Assembly: GCA_023475455.1 (NCBI GenBank)
Contig: JAMCVR010000013.1
Location: 1 to 9,817 of the forward strand
Direction: 5' to 3'
Length of the DNA: 9,817 nt
Source of the DNA: Thermoplasmatota archaeon
GTDB lineage: Bacteria; Pseudomonadota; Gammaproteobacteria; Burkholderiales; Thiobacillaceae
The translations under genes were made by a program, and so were the position numbers. Every line of letters begins with the position of its first letter. Within the stretch, counting starts at the first letter, position 1. Below the pieces are notes generated by a model. It was given only the letters and a program-made list of their open reading frames with translations. It was not told the DNA's origin and did not search any database. This document shows positions 1 to 6,497 of the stretch, piece by piece.

Positions 1-447
1 CAGGATGTGGTTGTTTTCCTTTTCCAGCCGCCGCCGGGTCAGCGTGTTGTCGATGCGGCGCAACAGTTCTTCCGGCTCGTACGGCTTGCGCACGAAGTCG
101 GCGGCGCCGCCGCGCAGCGCGCGGATCGCGGAGTCGATGGTGCTGTCGCCGGACACCACGATCACCGGCGTATCGGCGCTGCGGTCGGCCACGAAGCGCA
201 ACACCTCGTTGCCGTTCAGATCGGGCATGCCGAGATCGAGCAGGATCGCATCGAACTGCTGCTTGCCGATGGCGATCAGGGCTTCGCAGCCGCCGTTGGC
301 GGTCACCACATCGTAATCGCGCGAAACAAGCAGGCGCGCGAGGCCTTCCAGAATCAGCGGTTCGTCGTCCACCACCAGAAGGCGCGGGCGCACCGGAAAA
401 CTGCTGACTGTATTGCGCGGAGAGGATTCGATGGGATCGTCTGACAT
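1..447 (-). CDS. Response regulator, receiver domain (C-terminal part outside the window)
   Basis: This gene starts at ATG 447-445 and runs off the left edge in frame; 149 codons are visible. The protein is the phospho-accepting partner of the kinase encoded just upstream. After a ~20-residue variable tail comes a full receiver domain: acidic pair D27-D28 (LVVDDEP), phosphoacceptor D71 (LLDLGMPD), S99 (VVSGDS) and K121 (RKPYEP). The receiver ends in a charged helix (RRRLEKENN) leading off the edge, typical of a linker to an output domain. In related proteins this is often PAS/GGDEF/EAL, but the output domain is not visible, so that is only a guess. A strong Shine-Dalgarno AAGGAG lies at 459-454, 6 nt before the start. 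The gap to the kinase stop is 20 nt, so the two genes are almost certainly co-transcribed. Confident as a receiver-domain protein; the output function is unknown. Confidence 0.93.
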   Translation of the reverse strand, partial: MSDDPIESSPRNTVSSFPVRPRLLVVDDEPLILEGLARLLVSRDYDVVTANGGCEALIAIGKQQFDAILLDLGMPDLNGNEVLRFVADRSADTPVIVVSGDSTIDSAIRALRGGAADFVRKPYEPEELLRRIDNTLTRRRLEKENNHIL

Positions 448-467
448 GGGGTTCTCCTTGAGCCGGG

Positions 468-2441
468 TTACATGGACCCGTAGCGCGTTGTCATAAGCGG
501 GGCCTGACCGTTCTGCAGGGTGGGCAGGCGGATCAGGAAATGGGTGCCCTGCGGCGTGCTGGTGCAGCTGAGGTGGCCGTTCATGCGCTCGACCAGGCTG
601 CGGCTGATGGTCAGGCCGAGCCCGGCATGGTCGCCGCCCTTCTCGCTGACCACCGGCTCGAACAAATGCGATGCCACCGCTGCCGGCAGCCCGGGGCCGG
701 TGTCGGCCACTTCGATTTCGACCTGGCGCTGGCCGTCGGCCATCACCAGCCGCGTGGTGAATTTGAGGTGGCCGCCGGCGCGCATGGCCTCGACCGCGTT
801 CTTCGCCAGGTTGAACAGCACCTGCTTCAGCAGGTCTTTTTGCAGCGGCAGCGGCGGCACGTCGGGATTGAGGTCGATCTGCACGTTGACCTTGTTGGGC
901 GTGAACAGGGTGCCGAGCGCCATGCGCACCAGTTCGGAGACGACGCTGTTGACCGACACCAGCTCCAGCGTCGCGGCGGGGAGGCTGGCCTCCTCGCTTG
1001 TCGCGATGCCGCGCACGATGCGCGCCACCCGCTCGATTTCGTCGCCGATGATGCCGAGATCGCGCTGCACCGACGAATCGGCGCCCAGGCGTTCGGACAG
1101 CAGGTTGACGTAATTGCGCATGATGGTGAGCGGATTGGCCACTTCATGAACGGCGCGCCGCACCCGGTCGCGCGGAATGTCGTCGCTCGGCGCGGCGGGT
1201 GCGGCAGGCGCCGGCGCGGCTGCGGCCGGGATCGGCGCCGGCATCGCCGCTTCGGCGCATTCGGCCAGGGTGAACCGCCACAGCGGCGACATGCTCAGAC
1301 CGGACAAGGCATCGCCCGCCACCAGCACGCCTGGCCGACCATCGTGCAGCGCCAGCGGCTGGCAAAGAAAACGGGACGCGCCGAGCAGGCGGGCAATCTG
1401 CTCGTCGACCAGCGCCGCATCGGTCTCGCCGCGTTCGAACTGCTGGGGCGCATTCCGCGCCAGGGCGCGCGGCAGCGCCGAATGGCCCTCGTCGGGCGGA
1501 ATGGCCAGCGCGCCCAGACCCGGCGCCGCCGGAATCAGGGGCGTCATCTGCAGCGTGCCGTCGGCGGTCGGCGCGAACAGGCAGGCCCGTTCAACGCCAA
1601 ACAGCGCGCGCAGCGCGTCCCGCAGCAGGGCAAACACCTGCTCGTTCCCCCGTGCGCGACGAAAGTGGCCGTGCAGCGCCGATTGCGCCGCCTGCCCCGC
1701 ATACAGACGGGCAAGACGATCGAATCCCGCGTTCTGCGCCTGCGCCACGACATCGACCAGCCCGAAGCGCTGCGCCAGCTGATGCACCTGCGCCTGGCTA
1801 TCGGCCAGCAACTGGGCGGCTTCGCCCGAGCCTATCTGCAGGGCGGCGAGCGCGGCGCGCACGTCCACGCTGTCCACCGCATCGGCGCGGGTCGCGAGTT
1901 GATAGGCAAGCTGGACGACCCGTACCAGCGGGTGCGCCGCGCGCCCGCGCGCCAGGGGCTCGGCGTGGTAGCGGGCCGCGTCGGCCAGCCAGCCATCGGC
2001 GTCGAGTTCGCTGAGCCAGTCGGCGGTGGGCGCCGACGACGCGATGTCGGGATCGAGATAATCCGGCAGATTGTGGATGAGACCCGCGGTCCAGGCTGCA
2101 TCGGCATCGCTCACGCCGGCGCGCACCGCCAGCGCCTGCGCCAGATGCGCGACGCCGATCGACTGCCGCCAGCGCACTGCGTAGGCGGCCTGTGCCGTCC
2201 CCGCCGCAACTGGCGCGGCCAGCAGCAGCGCACGCAGCAAATCCTGCTGCGTGCCGAAATCGGCAGGCAGCAGCCGCAGGCGCAGCGCCAGCACGGGGTC
2301 GCAACGCACGCACGCGGCGAATTCCGGCCGCGCGGCCTCGCCCCGCATCAGCTGCTCCAGCGCCTCGGCGACCACGCCGGGGGCACAGAGGCCGGCTGTT
2401 AGCTCTGATTTCTTTAGTAATTTATACGAAAGTTCACGCAT
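468..2441 (-). CDS. HDOD-domain sensor histidine kinase (HDOD - GAF-like - HisKA - HATPase_c)
   Basis: A 657-residue cytosolic sensor kinase with no membrane segment. Residues ~15-235 form an HDOD domain (the HD-related helical fold, with TAGLIHNLPDYL at ~118-129). Residues ~260-395 look like a GAF sensor. An Ala/Pro-rich hinge (~400-418) follows. The kinase core has the H-box with phosphoacceptor His432 (VHEVANPLTIMRNY), N-box NLAKNAVEAM (~544-553), G1 box DTGPGLP (~580-586) and G2 box GLGLTISRSLVERM (~607-620). It should autophosphorylate and pass phosphate to the response regulator encoded 20 nt downstream. The signal is unknown. The start was chosen as the first ATG of the frame. There is no Shine-Dalgarno, and a good sigma70-like promoter ends only a few bases upstream, so the mRNA may be leaderless. 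The 5' end of the gene is AT-richer than the rest. Confidence 0.92.
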   Translation of the reverse strand: MRELSYKLLKKSELTAGLCAPGVVAEALEQLMRGEAARPEFAACVRCDPVLALRLRLLPADFGTQQDLLRALLLAAPVAAGTAQAAYAVRWRQSIGVAHLAQALAVRAGVSDADAAWTAGLIHNLPDYLDPDIASSAPTADWLSELDADGWLADAARYHAEPLARGRAAHPLVRVVQLAYQLATRADAVDSVDVRAALAALQIGSGEAAQLLADSQAQVHQLAQRFGLVDVVAQAQNAGFDRLARLYAGQAAQSALHGHFRRARGNEQVFALLRDALRALFGVERACLFAPTADGTLQMTPLIPAAPGLGALAIPPDEGHSALPRALARNAPQQFERGETDAALVDEQIARLLGASRFLCQPLALHDGRPGVLVAGDALSGLSMSPLWRFTLAECAEAAMPAPIPAAAAPAPAAPAAPSDDIPRDRVRRAVHEVANPLTIMRNYVNLLSERLGADSSVQRDLGIIGDEIERVARIVRGIATSEEASLPAATLELVSVNSVVSELVRMALGTLFTPNKVNVQIDLNPDVPPLPLQKDLLKQVLFNLAKNAVEAMRAGGHLKFTTRLVMADGQRQVEIEVADTGPGLPAAVASHLFEPVVSEKGGDHAGLGLTISRSLVERMNGHLSCTSTPQGTHFLIRLPTLQNGQAPLMTTRYGSM

Positions 2442-2449
2442 GTCATTGC

Positions 2450-2479
2450 TATATATAATGAATTTTGCTACACCGTCAA
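2450..2479 (-). promoter_or_regulatory. Candidate sigma70 promoter of the HDOD kinase operon
   Basis: On the minus strand, TTGACG (2479-2474, 5 of 6 consensus matches) is followed by an alternating TATATATA run. A -10 TATATA can be read with a 16-nt spacer (2457-2452) or an 18-nt spacer (2455-2450). The predicted transcription start is about 2445-2443, only 1-4 nt before the ATG at 2441, so no ribosome binding site would fit. On the other strand the same AT run contains TATAAT (2454-2459), which could serve pbpG, but no convincing -35 is visible for it. Confidence 0.5.
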
Positions 2480-2591
2480 TCTGGGACGTAAAATATTTGG
2501 GCCATGACCCTGAACTGTTGTTTTCAAGTTTCGATCAAGATGTCCGTATGTTGCCCATGCTGTTACCTTCCAGCCGCCCTTCATTGAGATC

Positions 2592-3563
2592 ATGCATATG
2601 AAAGCTGTTCTGTCCGGATTGATTGCGTTGTGTGTCCACACGGGCGCCGCCGCGTTCGATGGCCAGGCATCCCTGCAGTGGAGCCCCCGGATCGGCCCCC
2701 TCCAGTCCGCCCCGCAAGCGGAATCCTACGACGCGGCGATGCCCGAACTGAGCGCGCAGTCCGTGCTGGTATTCGACCAGGCGAGCGGCCAGCCGCTGCT
2801 GGCGAAAAACGCCACCCAGCAGACGCCGATCGCCTCGATCACCAAGCTGATGACGGCCATGCTGGTGGTGGATGCCGGACAGCCGCCGGACGAAAAGATC
2901 ACCATCACCGACGAAGACCGCGACACGCTCAAGGGCACCGGTTCGCGTCTCGCCATCGGCGCCCGCTACACGCGCGGCCAGCTGCTGCATCTGGCGCTGA
3001 TTGCGTCCGACAACCGCGCGGCGCACGCGCTGGGCCGCACCTATCCGGGCGGGCTCGACCGCCTCGTCGCCACCATGAACCGCATGGCGCGCGCACTGGG
3101 CATGAACGACACGGTGTATGTCGAACCCACCGGTCTGTCGAGCGGCAACCGCTCGACCGCACTCGATCTCGCCAAACTCGCCGATTACGCCCATCAAAAC
3201 TACCCCGAAATCCGCCACATCAGCACCACCGGCCACTACACCCTCGGCACCCAGCGCGTGGTGCTGAAGAAAAGACACCAGAAGGCGCGCGTGCTGTATC
3301 GCCCGGTGGCGTTCAACAACACCAATCGCTTCACCCGCGCCGAAGACTGGCACATCGGCCTGTCCAAAACCGGCTTCATCAACGAAGCGGGCCACTGCCT
3401 AGTGATGCAGGCGCAGGTCGCCGATCGCGATGTCATCATCGTACTGCTAGACGCGCAGGGCACAAACCATCGTGCCGGCGACGCCACCCGCATCAAGCAG
3501 TGGCTGGAATCCGGCCCGCTGCATCGCGCCGACAACCGCTACACTCCCGCTTCGCGTACCTGA
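2592..3563 (+). CDS. pbpG: D-alanyl-D-alanine endopeptidase (PBP7/8, peptidase S11 family)
   Basis: A 323-residue periplasmic penicillin-binding protein that should cleave D-Ala-mDAP cross-links in peptidoglycan during wall remodelling. It has an N-terminal signal peptide (MKAVLSGLIALCVHTGAAA, likely cleaved before FDG). All three active-site motifs of the serine S11 fold are present: S82-x-x-K85 (ASITKLM), S139-D-N141 (ASDN) and K259-T-G261 (SKTGF). The length fits PbpG and is shorter than carboxypeptidases DacA/DacC, which carry an extra C-terminal domain. Two nearly adjacent ATGs exist (2592 and 2598). The second gives a more typical signal peptide (MKAV...), and only a weak GAG-like Shine-Dalgarno is visible, so the start could be 2598. 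The gene is divergent from the HDOD kinase across 150 nt and is followed by a strong hairpin, so it is probably monocistronic. Confidence 0.93.
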   Translation: MHMKAVLSGLIALCVHTGAAAFDGQASLQWSPRIGPLQSAPQAESYDAAMPELSAQSVLVFDQASGQPLLAKNATQQTPIASITKLMTAMLVVDAGQPPDEKITITDEDRDTLKGTGSRLAIGARYTRGQLLHLALIASDNRAAHALGRTYPGGLDRLVATMNRMARALGMNDTVYVEPTGLSSGNRSTALDLAKLADYAHQNYPEIRHISTTGHYTLGTQRVVLKKRHQKARVLYRPVAFNNTNRFTRAEDWHIGLSKTGFINEAGHCLVMQAQVADRDVIIVLLDAQGTNHRAGDATRIKQWLESGPLHRADNRYTPASRT

Positions 3564-3582
3564 TTTCCCGCCGCCTCGGCAG

Positions 3583-3620
3583 ATCGGGCTTTCATGGGCA
3601 CTCGCCCGTGAAAGCCCGAT
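3583..3620 (+). terminator. Strong hairpin after pbpG, terminator-like but without a T-tract
   Basis: Left arm 3583-3599 and right arm 3604-3620 form a 17-bp stem (one G-U pair, otherwise perfect) closed by a 4-nt loop ACTC. The stem contains GGGCTTTCA/TGAAAGCCC. The following bases (TCCATCTGG) lack a run of T, so classical intrinsic termination is not certain. It may act with Rho, protect the pbpG 3' end, or work as a DNA-level palindrome. It separates pbpG from the transporter gene. Confidence 0.6.
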
Positions 3621-3665
3621 TCCATCTGGAAGGCCCAATCCGCGCCAGGAGTCGCGCGACGGCGT

Positions 3666-3671
3666 TATGAT
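3666..3671 (+). promoter_or_regulatory. Weak -10 candidate for the AEC permease operon
   Basis: TATGAT stands out in an otherwise GC-rich stretch, 29 nt before the permease ATG. No recognisable -35 lies 16-18 nt upstream. This is suggestive only. Confidence 0.22.
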
Positions 3672-3700
3672 GAACACCCAAGCCGCCCCCTTTCCCTTGC

Positions 3701-4657
3701 ATGCCGCCCGACCTCGCCCAGCAGCTGCTGCTTGAAACGCTGCTGCCCCTGTCCCTGCTGATTGCCGCCGGCGGCATCTGGCCGCGCTGGCAGACCGGCA
3801 TTTCCATCGTCGGCCTGCGCGGCGAAATCAACCGGCTGGTGCTGAATTTCTTCGCGCCCATGCTGTTCTTCTCGGCGGGCGCCGCCGCCACGGCCGACCT
3901 GAGCATTCTGCAGGTGCCGCTGATTCTCGGCGCCGCCACCCTGTTCGGCCTGGCGCTCGCCGCGCTGGCGCTGTTCGCCACCCCGCTCGGGCGCGGCCTG
4001 TCGAATCCTGCGCGCGGCGCCATCCTGCTGGCGTCCGGCTTCGGCAACGTGCTGTTCTTCGGCTATCCCTTCCTCACCACCGTGTTCGGCGAATCGGGCG
4101 CGCGCTACCCCTTCTTCGCCGACATGCTCGCCACCACGCCGCTGGTGTGGTTGCTCGGCGTGTGGATCGCCTTCCGCTGCGGCAAGCACACCGAACACGC
4201 CTCGTTCCTGGCGATGTGGCTGAAACTGCCGCCGGTATGGGGATTCGCCGCCGGCATTGCGGTCAACCTGTCCGGCGCGGCGCTCGACCCGCTGGTCGAA
4301 GCCGCGCGCTGGGCCGGCAGCCCGACCATTCCGCTGATGCTGTTCGTGCTGGGCCTGACCATCCCCTGGCACGACCTGCGTCCGCAAAAAGCCGTTTTCG
4401 TTGCGCTCGGCATCAAGCTGGCGCTGATGCCGCTGCTGGCGCTGGGCATTTCGCTGGCGTGGCCGGGCGCGCTCACCGAGCCCGGCGAAGCCGCGGTGCT
4501 GGAGGCCGCCATGCCGACCATGGTGATGGTCATCGCGCTGGCCGACCGCTTCGGTCTCGACACCCGCCTGGCGGGCCTCATCATGGGCTGGTCAACGCTG
4601 GCGGGATTGGTTACGCTGCCATTCTGGTTATGGCTGCTGAAAGGGCTGGCATCATGA
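3701..4657 (+). CDS. AEC (auxin efflux carrier) family permease
   Basis: A 318-residue, very hydrophobic inner-membrane protein with about ten predicted transmembrane segments, which matches the AEC family in length and organisation. Family-like elements are the N-terminal helix followed by a conserved Asn-containing segment (INRLVLNFFAPMLFFSAG), a Gly/Phe-rich central helix (LASGFGNVLFFGYPFLTTVFG) and a second repeat (IPLMLFVLGLTI). AEC carriers move organic anions such as malate, lactate or related acids. The neighbouring hydroxyacid dehydrogenase suggests a hydroxy- or oxo-acid substrate, but that is inference. ATG 3701 is the first in-frame start after an in-frame TGA at 3671-3673; no clear Shine-Dalgarno precedes it. 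The stop overlaps the next gene's start by 4 nt (ATGA), indicating translational coupling. Confidence 0.85.
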   Translation: MPPDLAQQLLLETLLPLSLLIAAGGIWPRWQTGISIVGLRGEINRLVLNFFAPMLFFSAGAAATADLSILQVPLILGAATLFGLALAALALFATPLGRGLSNPARGAILLASGFGNVLFFGYPFLTTVFGESGARYPFFADMLATTPLVWLLGVWIAFRCGKHTEHASFLAMWLKLPPVWGFAAGIAVNLSGAALDPLVEAARWAGSPTIPLMLFVLGLTIPWHDLRPQKAVFVALGIKLALMPLLALGISLAWPGALTEPGEAAVLEAAMPTMVMVIALADRFGLDTRLAGLIMGWSTLAGLVTLPFWLWLLKGLAS

Positions 4658-5544
4658 AAATCGGATTTATCGGCAGCGGCATCATGGGGCGCCCGATGGC
4701 GGAGAACCTGCTCCGCGCCGGGCACCAGCTGTTCGTCTACGGCCGCCGCTTCGACCGCATCGAACCCATTCTGGTGATGGGCGCCCTCGGCAAGGGCACG
4801 CCCGCCGAGGTCGCCGCCGAATGCGACATCAGCTTCACCGCCGTCTCCGACACCACCGACGTCGAGCAGATCATCCTCGGCGACCGCGGTCTGGTGCACG
4901 GCGCCAAGCCCGGCCACACCGTCGTCGACATGAGCACCGTGTCGCCCGCCGCCACCCGCCGCATCGCCGCATCGCTGGCCGAACGCGGCGTCCACATGCT
5001 CGACGCCCCGGTATCCGGCGGCGAAACCGGCGCCCGCGAAGGCACGCTGTCGATCATGGTCGGCGGCGAAGCGCCCATCTTCGAGAAAGTGCGCCCGCTG
5101 TTCGAAATCCTCGGCAAGAACATCGTCCACGTCGGCGGCCACGGCGCCGGCCAGGTCGTCAAATGCTGCAACCAGATCGTCGTCGGCCTCACCTTCGAGG
5201 GCGTCGCCGAAGCGATTTTGCTGGCGCGCCGCAACGGCGTCGACCCGGTCAAGATGCGCGAAGCGCTGCTGGGCGGCTTCGCCGGCAGCCGCATCCTCGA
5301 AGTCCACGGCCAGCGCATGCTCGACGCCAACTACAAGCCCGGCTTCAAGGTCAAACTGCACCACAAGGACATGGCCATCGTCATGGACAACGCGCAGGAA
5401 ACCGCCACCCCGCTGCCCGGCGCCGCGCTGATCGCGCAGCAGATGAACGCACTGATGGGCGCCGGCGACAGCGAACTCGATTCGTCGGCCATCATGCGCG
5501 CGCTCGAGCGGCTGACGGGCGAAAGCCGCGGCAACGGCAAGTGA
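4654..5544 (+). CDS. NAD(P)-dependent beta-hydroxyacid dehydrogenase (GarR/GlxR-like; tartronate or succinic semialdehyde reductase type)
   Basis: A 296-residue cytosolic oxidoreductase of the 3-hydroxyisobutyrate dehydrogenase superfamily. It shows the N-terminal Rossmann motif GFIGSGIMGRPMAENLLRAGH (4-24), the substrate-binding loop DAPVSGGETGAREGTLSIM (117-135) with S121-G122-G123, the catalytic-lysine motif GHGAGQVVKCCNQ with K170, and the C-terminal helix segment KLHHKDMAIVMD (234-245). Arg30/31-type residues after strand beta-2 (VYGRR) suggest NADP(H) preference, as an inference. Likely substrates are 2-hydroxy-3-oxopropionate, glyoxylate or succinic semialdehyde; sequence alone does not decide among them. 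It overlaps the permease by 4 nt upstream and a truncated hprA-like start by 4 nt downstream. This suggests an original permease-reductase-hydroxypyruvate reductase operon for glyoxylate/glycerate-type metabolism. Confidence 0.9.
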   Translation: MKIGFIGSGIMGRPMAENLLRAGHQLFVYGRRFDRIEPILVMGALGKGTPAEVAAECDISFTAVSDTTDVEQIILGDRGLVHGAKPGHTVVDMSTVSPAATRRIAASLAERGVHMLDAPVSGGETGAREGTLSIMVGGEAPIFEKVRPLFEILGKNIVHVGGHGAGQVVKCCNQIVVGLTFEGVAEAILLARRNGVDPVKMREALLGGFAGSRILEVHGQRMLDANYKPGFKVKLHHKDMAIVMDNAQETATPLPGAALIAQQMNALMGAGDSELDSSAIMRALERLTGESRGNGK

Positions 5545-5687
5545 GCGGCAAGGAGCGCGTCGTCTTCCTCGACCGCGCCGCCTTCACCGCGGACGACCTG
5601 CCGATCCAGCGCTTCGAGCACAACTGGAGCGAACACCAGAGGTGCTTAAGGTTCGTAGCGCCGCATGTCGTCGCCGCATCCGACTGA
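5541..5687 (+). pseudogene. hprA: Truncated 5' remnant of a glycerate dehydrogenase / hydroxypyruvate reductase gene
   Basis: A GTG start at 5541 overlaps the preceding stop (GTGA), the same coupling seen one gene upstream. The first residues (VVFLDRAAFTADDLP, then QRFEHNWSEH) match the beginning of D-isomer 2-hydroxyacid dehydrogenases of the HprA type (VFLDRxTxxxxLxxPxFxHxWxEY). After about codon 33 (~5640) the resemblance stops. The frame then runs through unrelated sequence (RCLRFVAPHVVAASD) to a chance TGA at 5685-5687, giving 48 residues instead of roughly 310-320. No NAD-binding or catalytic part remains, so the product cannot be an enzyme. The break marks the left boundary of the TA segment. 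The family call rests on a short stretch and is moderately sure; that the gene is a fragment is more certain. Confidence 0.65.
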
Positions 5688-5749
5688 TATGCCTGACTAT
5701 GAGTCGCGGGCCCGGTCTTGCATTGATGCATCCGGCTCAACTTGGTCTT

Positions 5750-5763
5750 TGTCGTTAACGACA
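5750..5763. promoter_or_regulatory. 14-nt perfect palindrome upstream of brnT
   Basis: TGTCGTTAACGACA is a perfect inverted repeat with HpaI-type core GTTAAC, 60 nt before the toxin start. TA operons of this kind are usually autoregulated by the ribbon-helix-helix antitoxin binding short palindromes, so this is a candidate operator. A TTTATATG AT-rich patch follows at 5783-5790, and an extended -10-like TGCTAGGCT lies at 5809-5817. No convincing -35 is visible. Confidence 0.35.
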
Positions 5764-5823
5764 CCATACCAGGCTCCATACGTTTATATGGCGTGCACAA
5801 TCATCCTGTGCTAGGCTGATTCC

Positions 5824-6105
5824 ATGAAGAAGGCCCGGTTTGAGTGGGATTCAGACAAGGATGCGGAAAACCGGACAAAGCACGGCGTACCGTTCTCGCT
5901 GGCTCAATACGCTTTCTCCGATCCCGACCGTGTCATTGCCGAAGACCTGGCCCACAGCAAAATGGAGCAACGCTATTTTTGTTTTGGCGAGGTGAATGGC
6001 GGCATCCTCACCGTCCGCTTTACTTATCGCGGCGGTGTCATTCGCATCTTTGGCGCCGGTTACTGGCGGAAAGGCAAGGCAATTTATGAACGCGAAAACG
6101 AGTAA
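5824..6105 (+). CDS. brnT: BrnT family toxin (RelE-like ribonuclease fold)
   Basis: A 93-residue protein beginning with the BrnT signature FEWDSDKDAENRTKHGV (6-22), then FSLAQYAFSDPDRVI, and ending with the family's C-terminal strand and helix (VIRIFGAGYWRKGKAIYERE, 72-91). BrnT toxins are small RelE-like ribonucleases that block translation; the partner antitoxin neutralises them and represses the operon. The gene overlaps the downstream antitoxin by 20 nt, the usual toxin-first arrangement for this family. The ATG is preceded only by a weak AGG. Base composition is visibly less GC-rich than the flanking metabolic genes, consistent with acquired DNA. Family assignment is confident; activity cannot be judged from sequence alone, but no truncation or missing region is apparent. 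Confidence 0.88.
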   Translation: MKKARFEWDSDKDAENRTKHGVPFSLAQYAFSDPDRVIAEDLAHSKMEQRYFCFGEVNGGILTVRFTYRGGVIRIFGAGYWRKGKAIYERENE

Positions 6106-6388
6106 AGCGAGTTTCACTAAAATAAAATACAGCGATGAGCCCATCGAGGCAAAAGTCATTCGGGATTTTCTCCCTCCGCCCGAGGAACTTGCGTTTCGCG
6201 AGGAAGGCGTAAAAGTCACGATCGCGCTCAGCAAGAAGAGCGTGGAATTCTTCAAATCCGAGGCGGCGAAACACCACACCCAGTATCAGCGCATGATTCG
6301 CAAGCTCATCGACAGCTATGTGGACACTTATGCGGAGCCTCCGGGCGCTCGCCCGACTCGGACCACCCGCAAGCGCTCGACCGTTTAG
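6086..6388 (+). CDS. CopG/BrnA-type ribbon-helix-helix antitoxin
   Basis: A 100-residue partner of the upstream BrnT toxin. ATG 6086 was chosen because it overlaps the toxin end by 20 nt and follows an AAGGCAAGG purine stretch. A longer open frame upstream is only read-through inside brnT. The N-terminal half (YSDEPIEAKVIRDFLPPPEEL, read as two parts 15-24 and 25-35) is the likely toxin-binding region. Residues 42-82 (VKVTIALSKKSVEFF, then HHTQYQRMIRKLIDSYV) form the ribbon-helix-helix DNA-binding domain. Here the DNA-binding part is C-terminal, as in BrnA-like antitoxins. A basic tail (RPTRTTRKRSTV) ends the protein. It should both neutralise BrnT and repress the operon. Confidence 0.85.
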   Translation: MNAKTSKASFTKIKYSDEPIEAKVIRDFLPPPEELAFREEGVKVTIALSKKSVEFFKSEAAKHHTQYQRMIRKLIDSYVDTYAEPPGARPTRTTRKRSTV

Positions 6389-6393
6389 CCTGC

Positions 6394-6424
6394 GTAGGGT
6401 GGGCTGAATGAAACGAAGCCCAAC
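6394..6424. repeat. Dispersed-repeat-like imperfect hairpin between the two TA cassettes
   Basis: The stretch contains TGGGCT (6400-6405) and AGCCCA (6417-6422) around an 11-nt loop. It begins GTAGGG and ends AACAC. On the minus strand it reads TGTTGGGCTTCG, then TTTCATTCAGCCCACC, then CTACG. From memory, closely similar hairpins recur many times in beta- and gammaproteobacterial genomes, often between genes. Copy number in this genome cannot be seen from one window. It could also act as a weak terminator of the first TA operon. Confidence 0.45.
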
Positions 6425-6462
6425 ACTCTCCAGCACGATGCAAGACCAGCCGAATTCAAGCG

Positions 6463-6491
6463 GTGACAAAAGGCGCACACCGGCGTAGCAT
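6463..6491 (+). promoter_or_regulatory. Candidate sigma70 promoter of the second TA cassette
   Basis: GTGACA (6463-6468, 5 of 6 matches to TTGACA) and TAGCAT (6486-6491, 4 of 6) are separated by exactly 17 nt. The predicted transcription start is about 6498, which is the A of the toxin ATG, so the transcript may be leaderless. In keeping with this, no Shine-Dalgarno precedes the ATG. Confidence 0.45.
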
Positions 6492-6497
6492 CGGCTC

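Noticed and set aside
540..2402. Long plus-strand open frame of ~620 codons opposite the kinase gene
   Set aside because: Its translation is rich in Arg, Gln and His with no domain pattern. It is the mirror frame of the HDOD kinase, whose motifs are complete on the minus strand.
2535..3395. 286-codon minus-strand open frame across pbpG
   Set aside because: Antisense shadow of pbpG, which has a signal peptide and all three active-site motifs. The minus-strand translation has no recognisable domain.
4105..5364. 419-codon minus-strand open frame across the permease and reductase genes
   Set aside because: Spans two well-supported plus-strand genes. Low-complexity Ala/Gly/Asp/His translation is typical of an antisense shadow in GC-rich DNA.
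5719..5730. Short inverted repeat TGCAT-TG-ATGCA as attachment site or operator
   Set aside because: Only 5-bp arms, no second copy at the right border of the TA segment, so no support as an att or target-site repeat.
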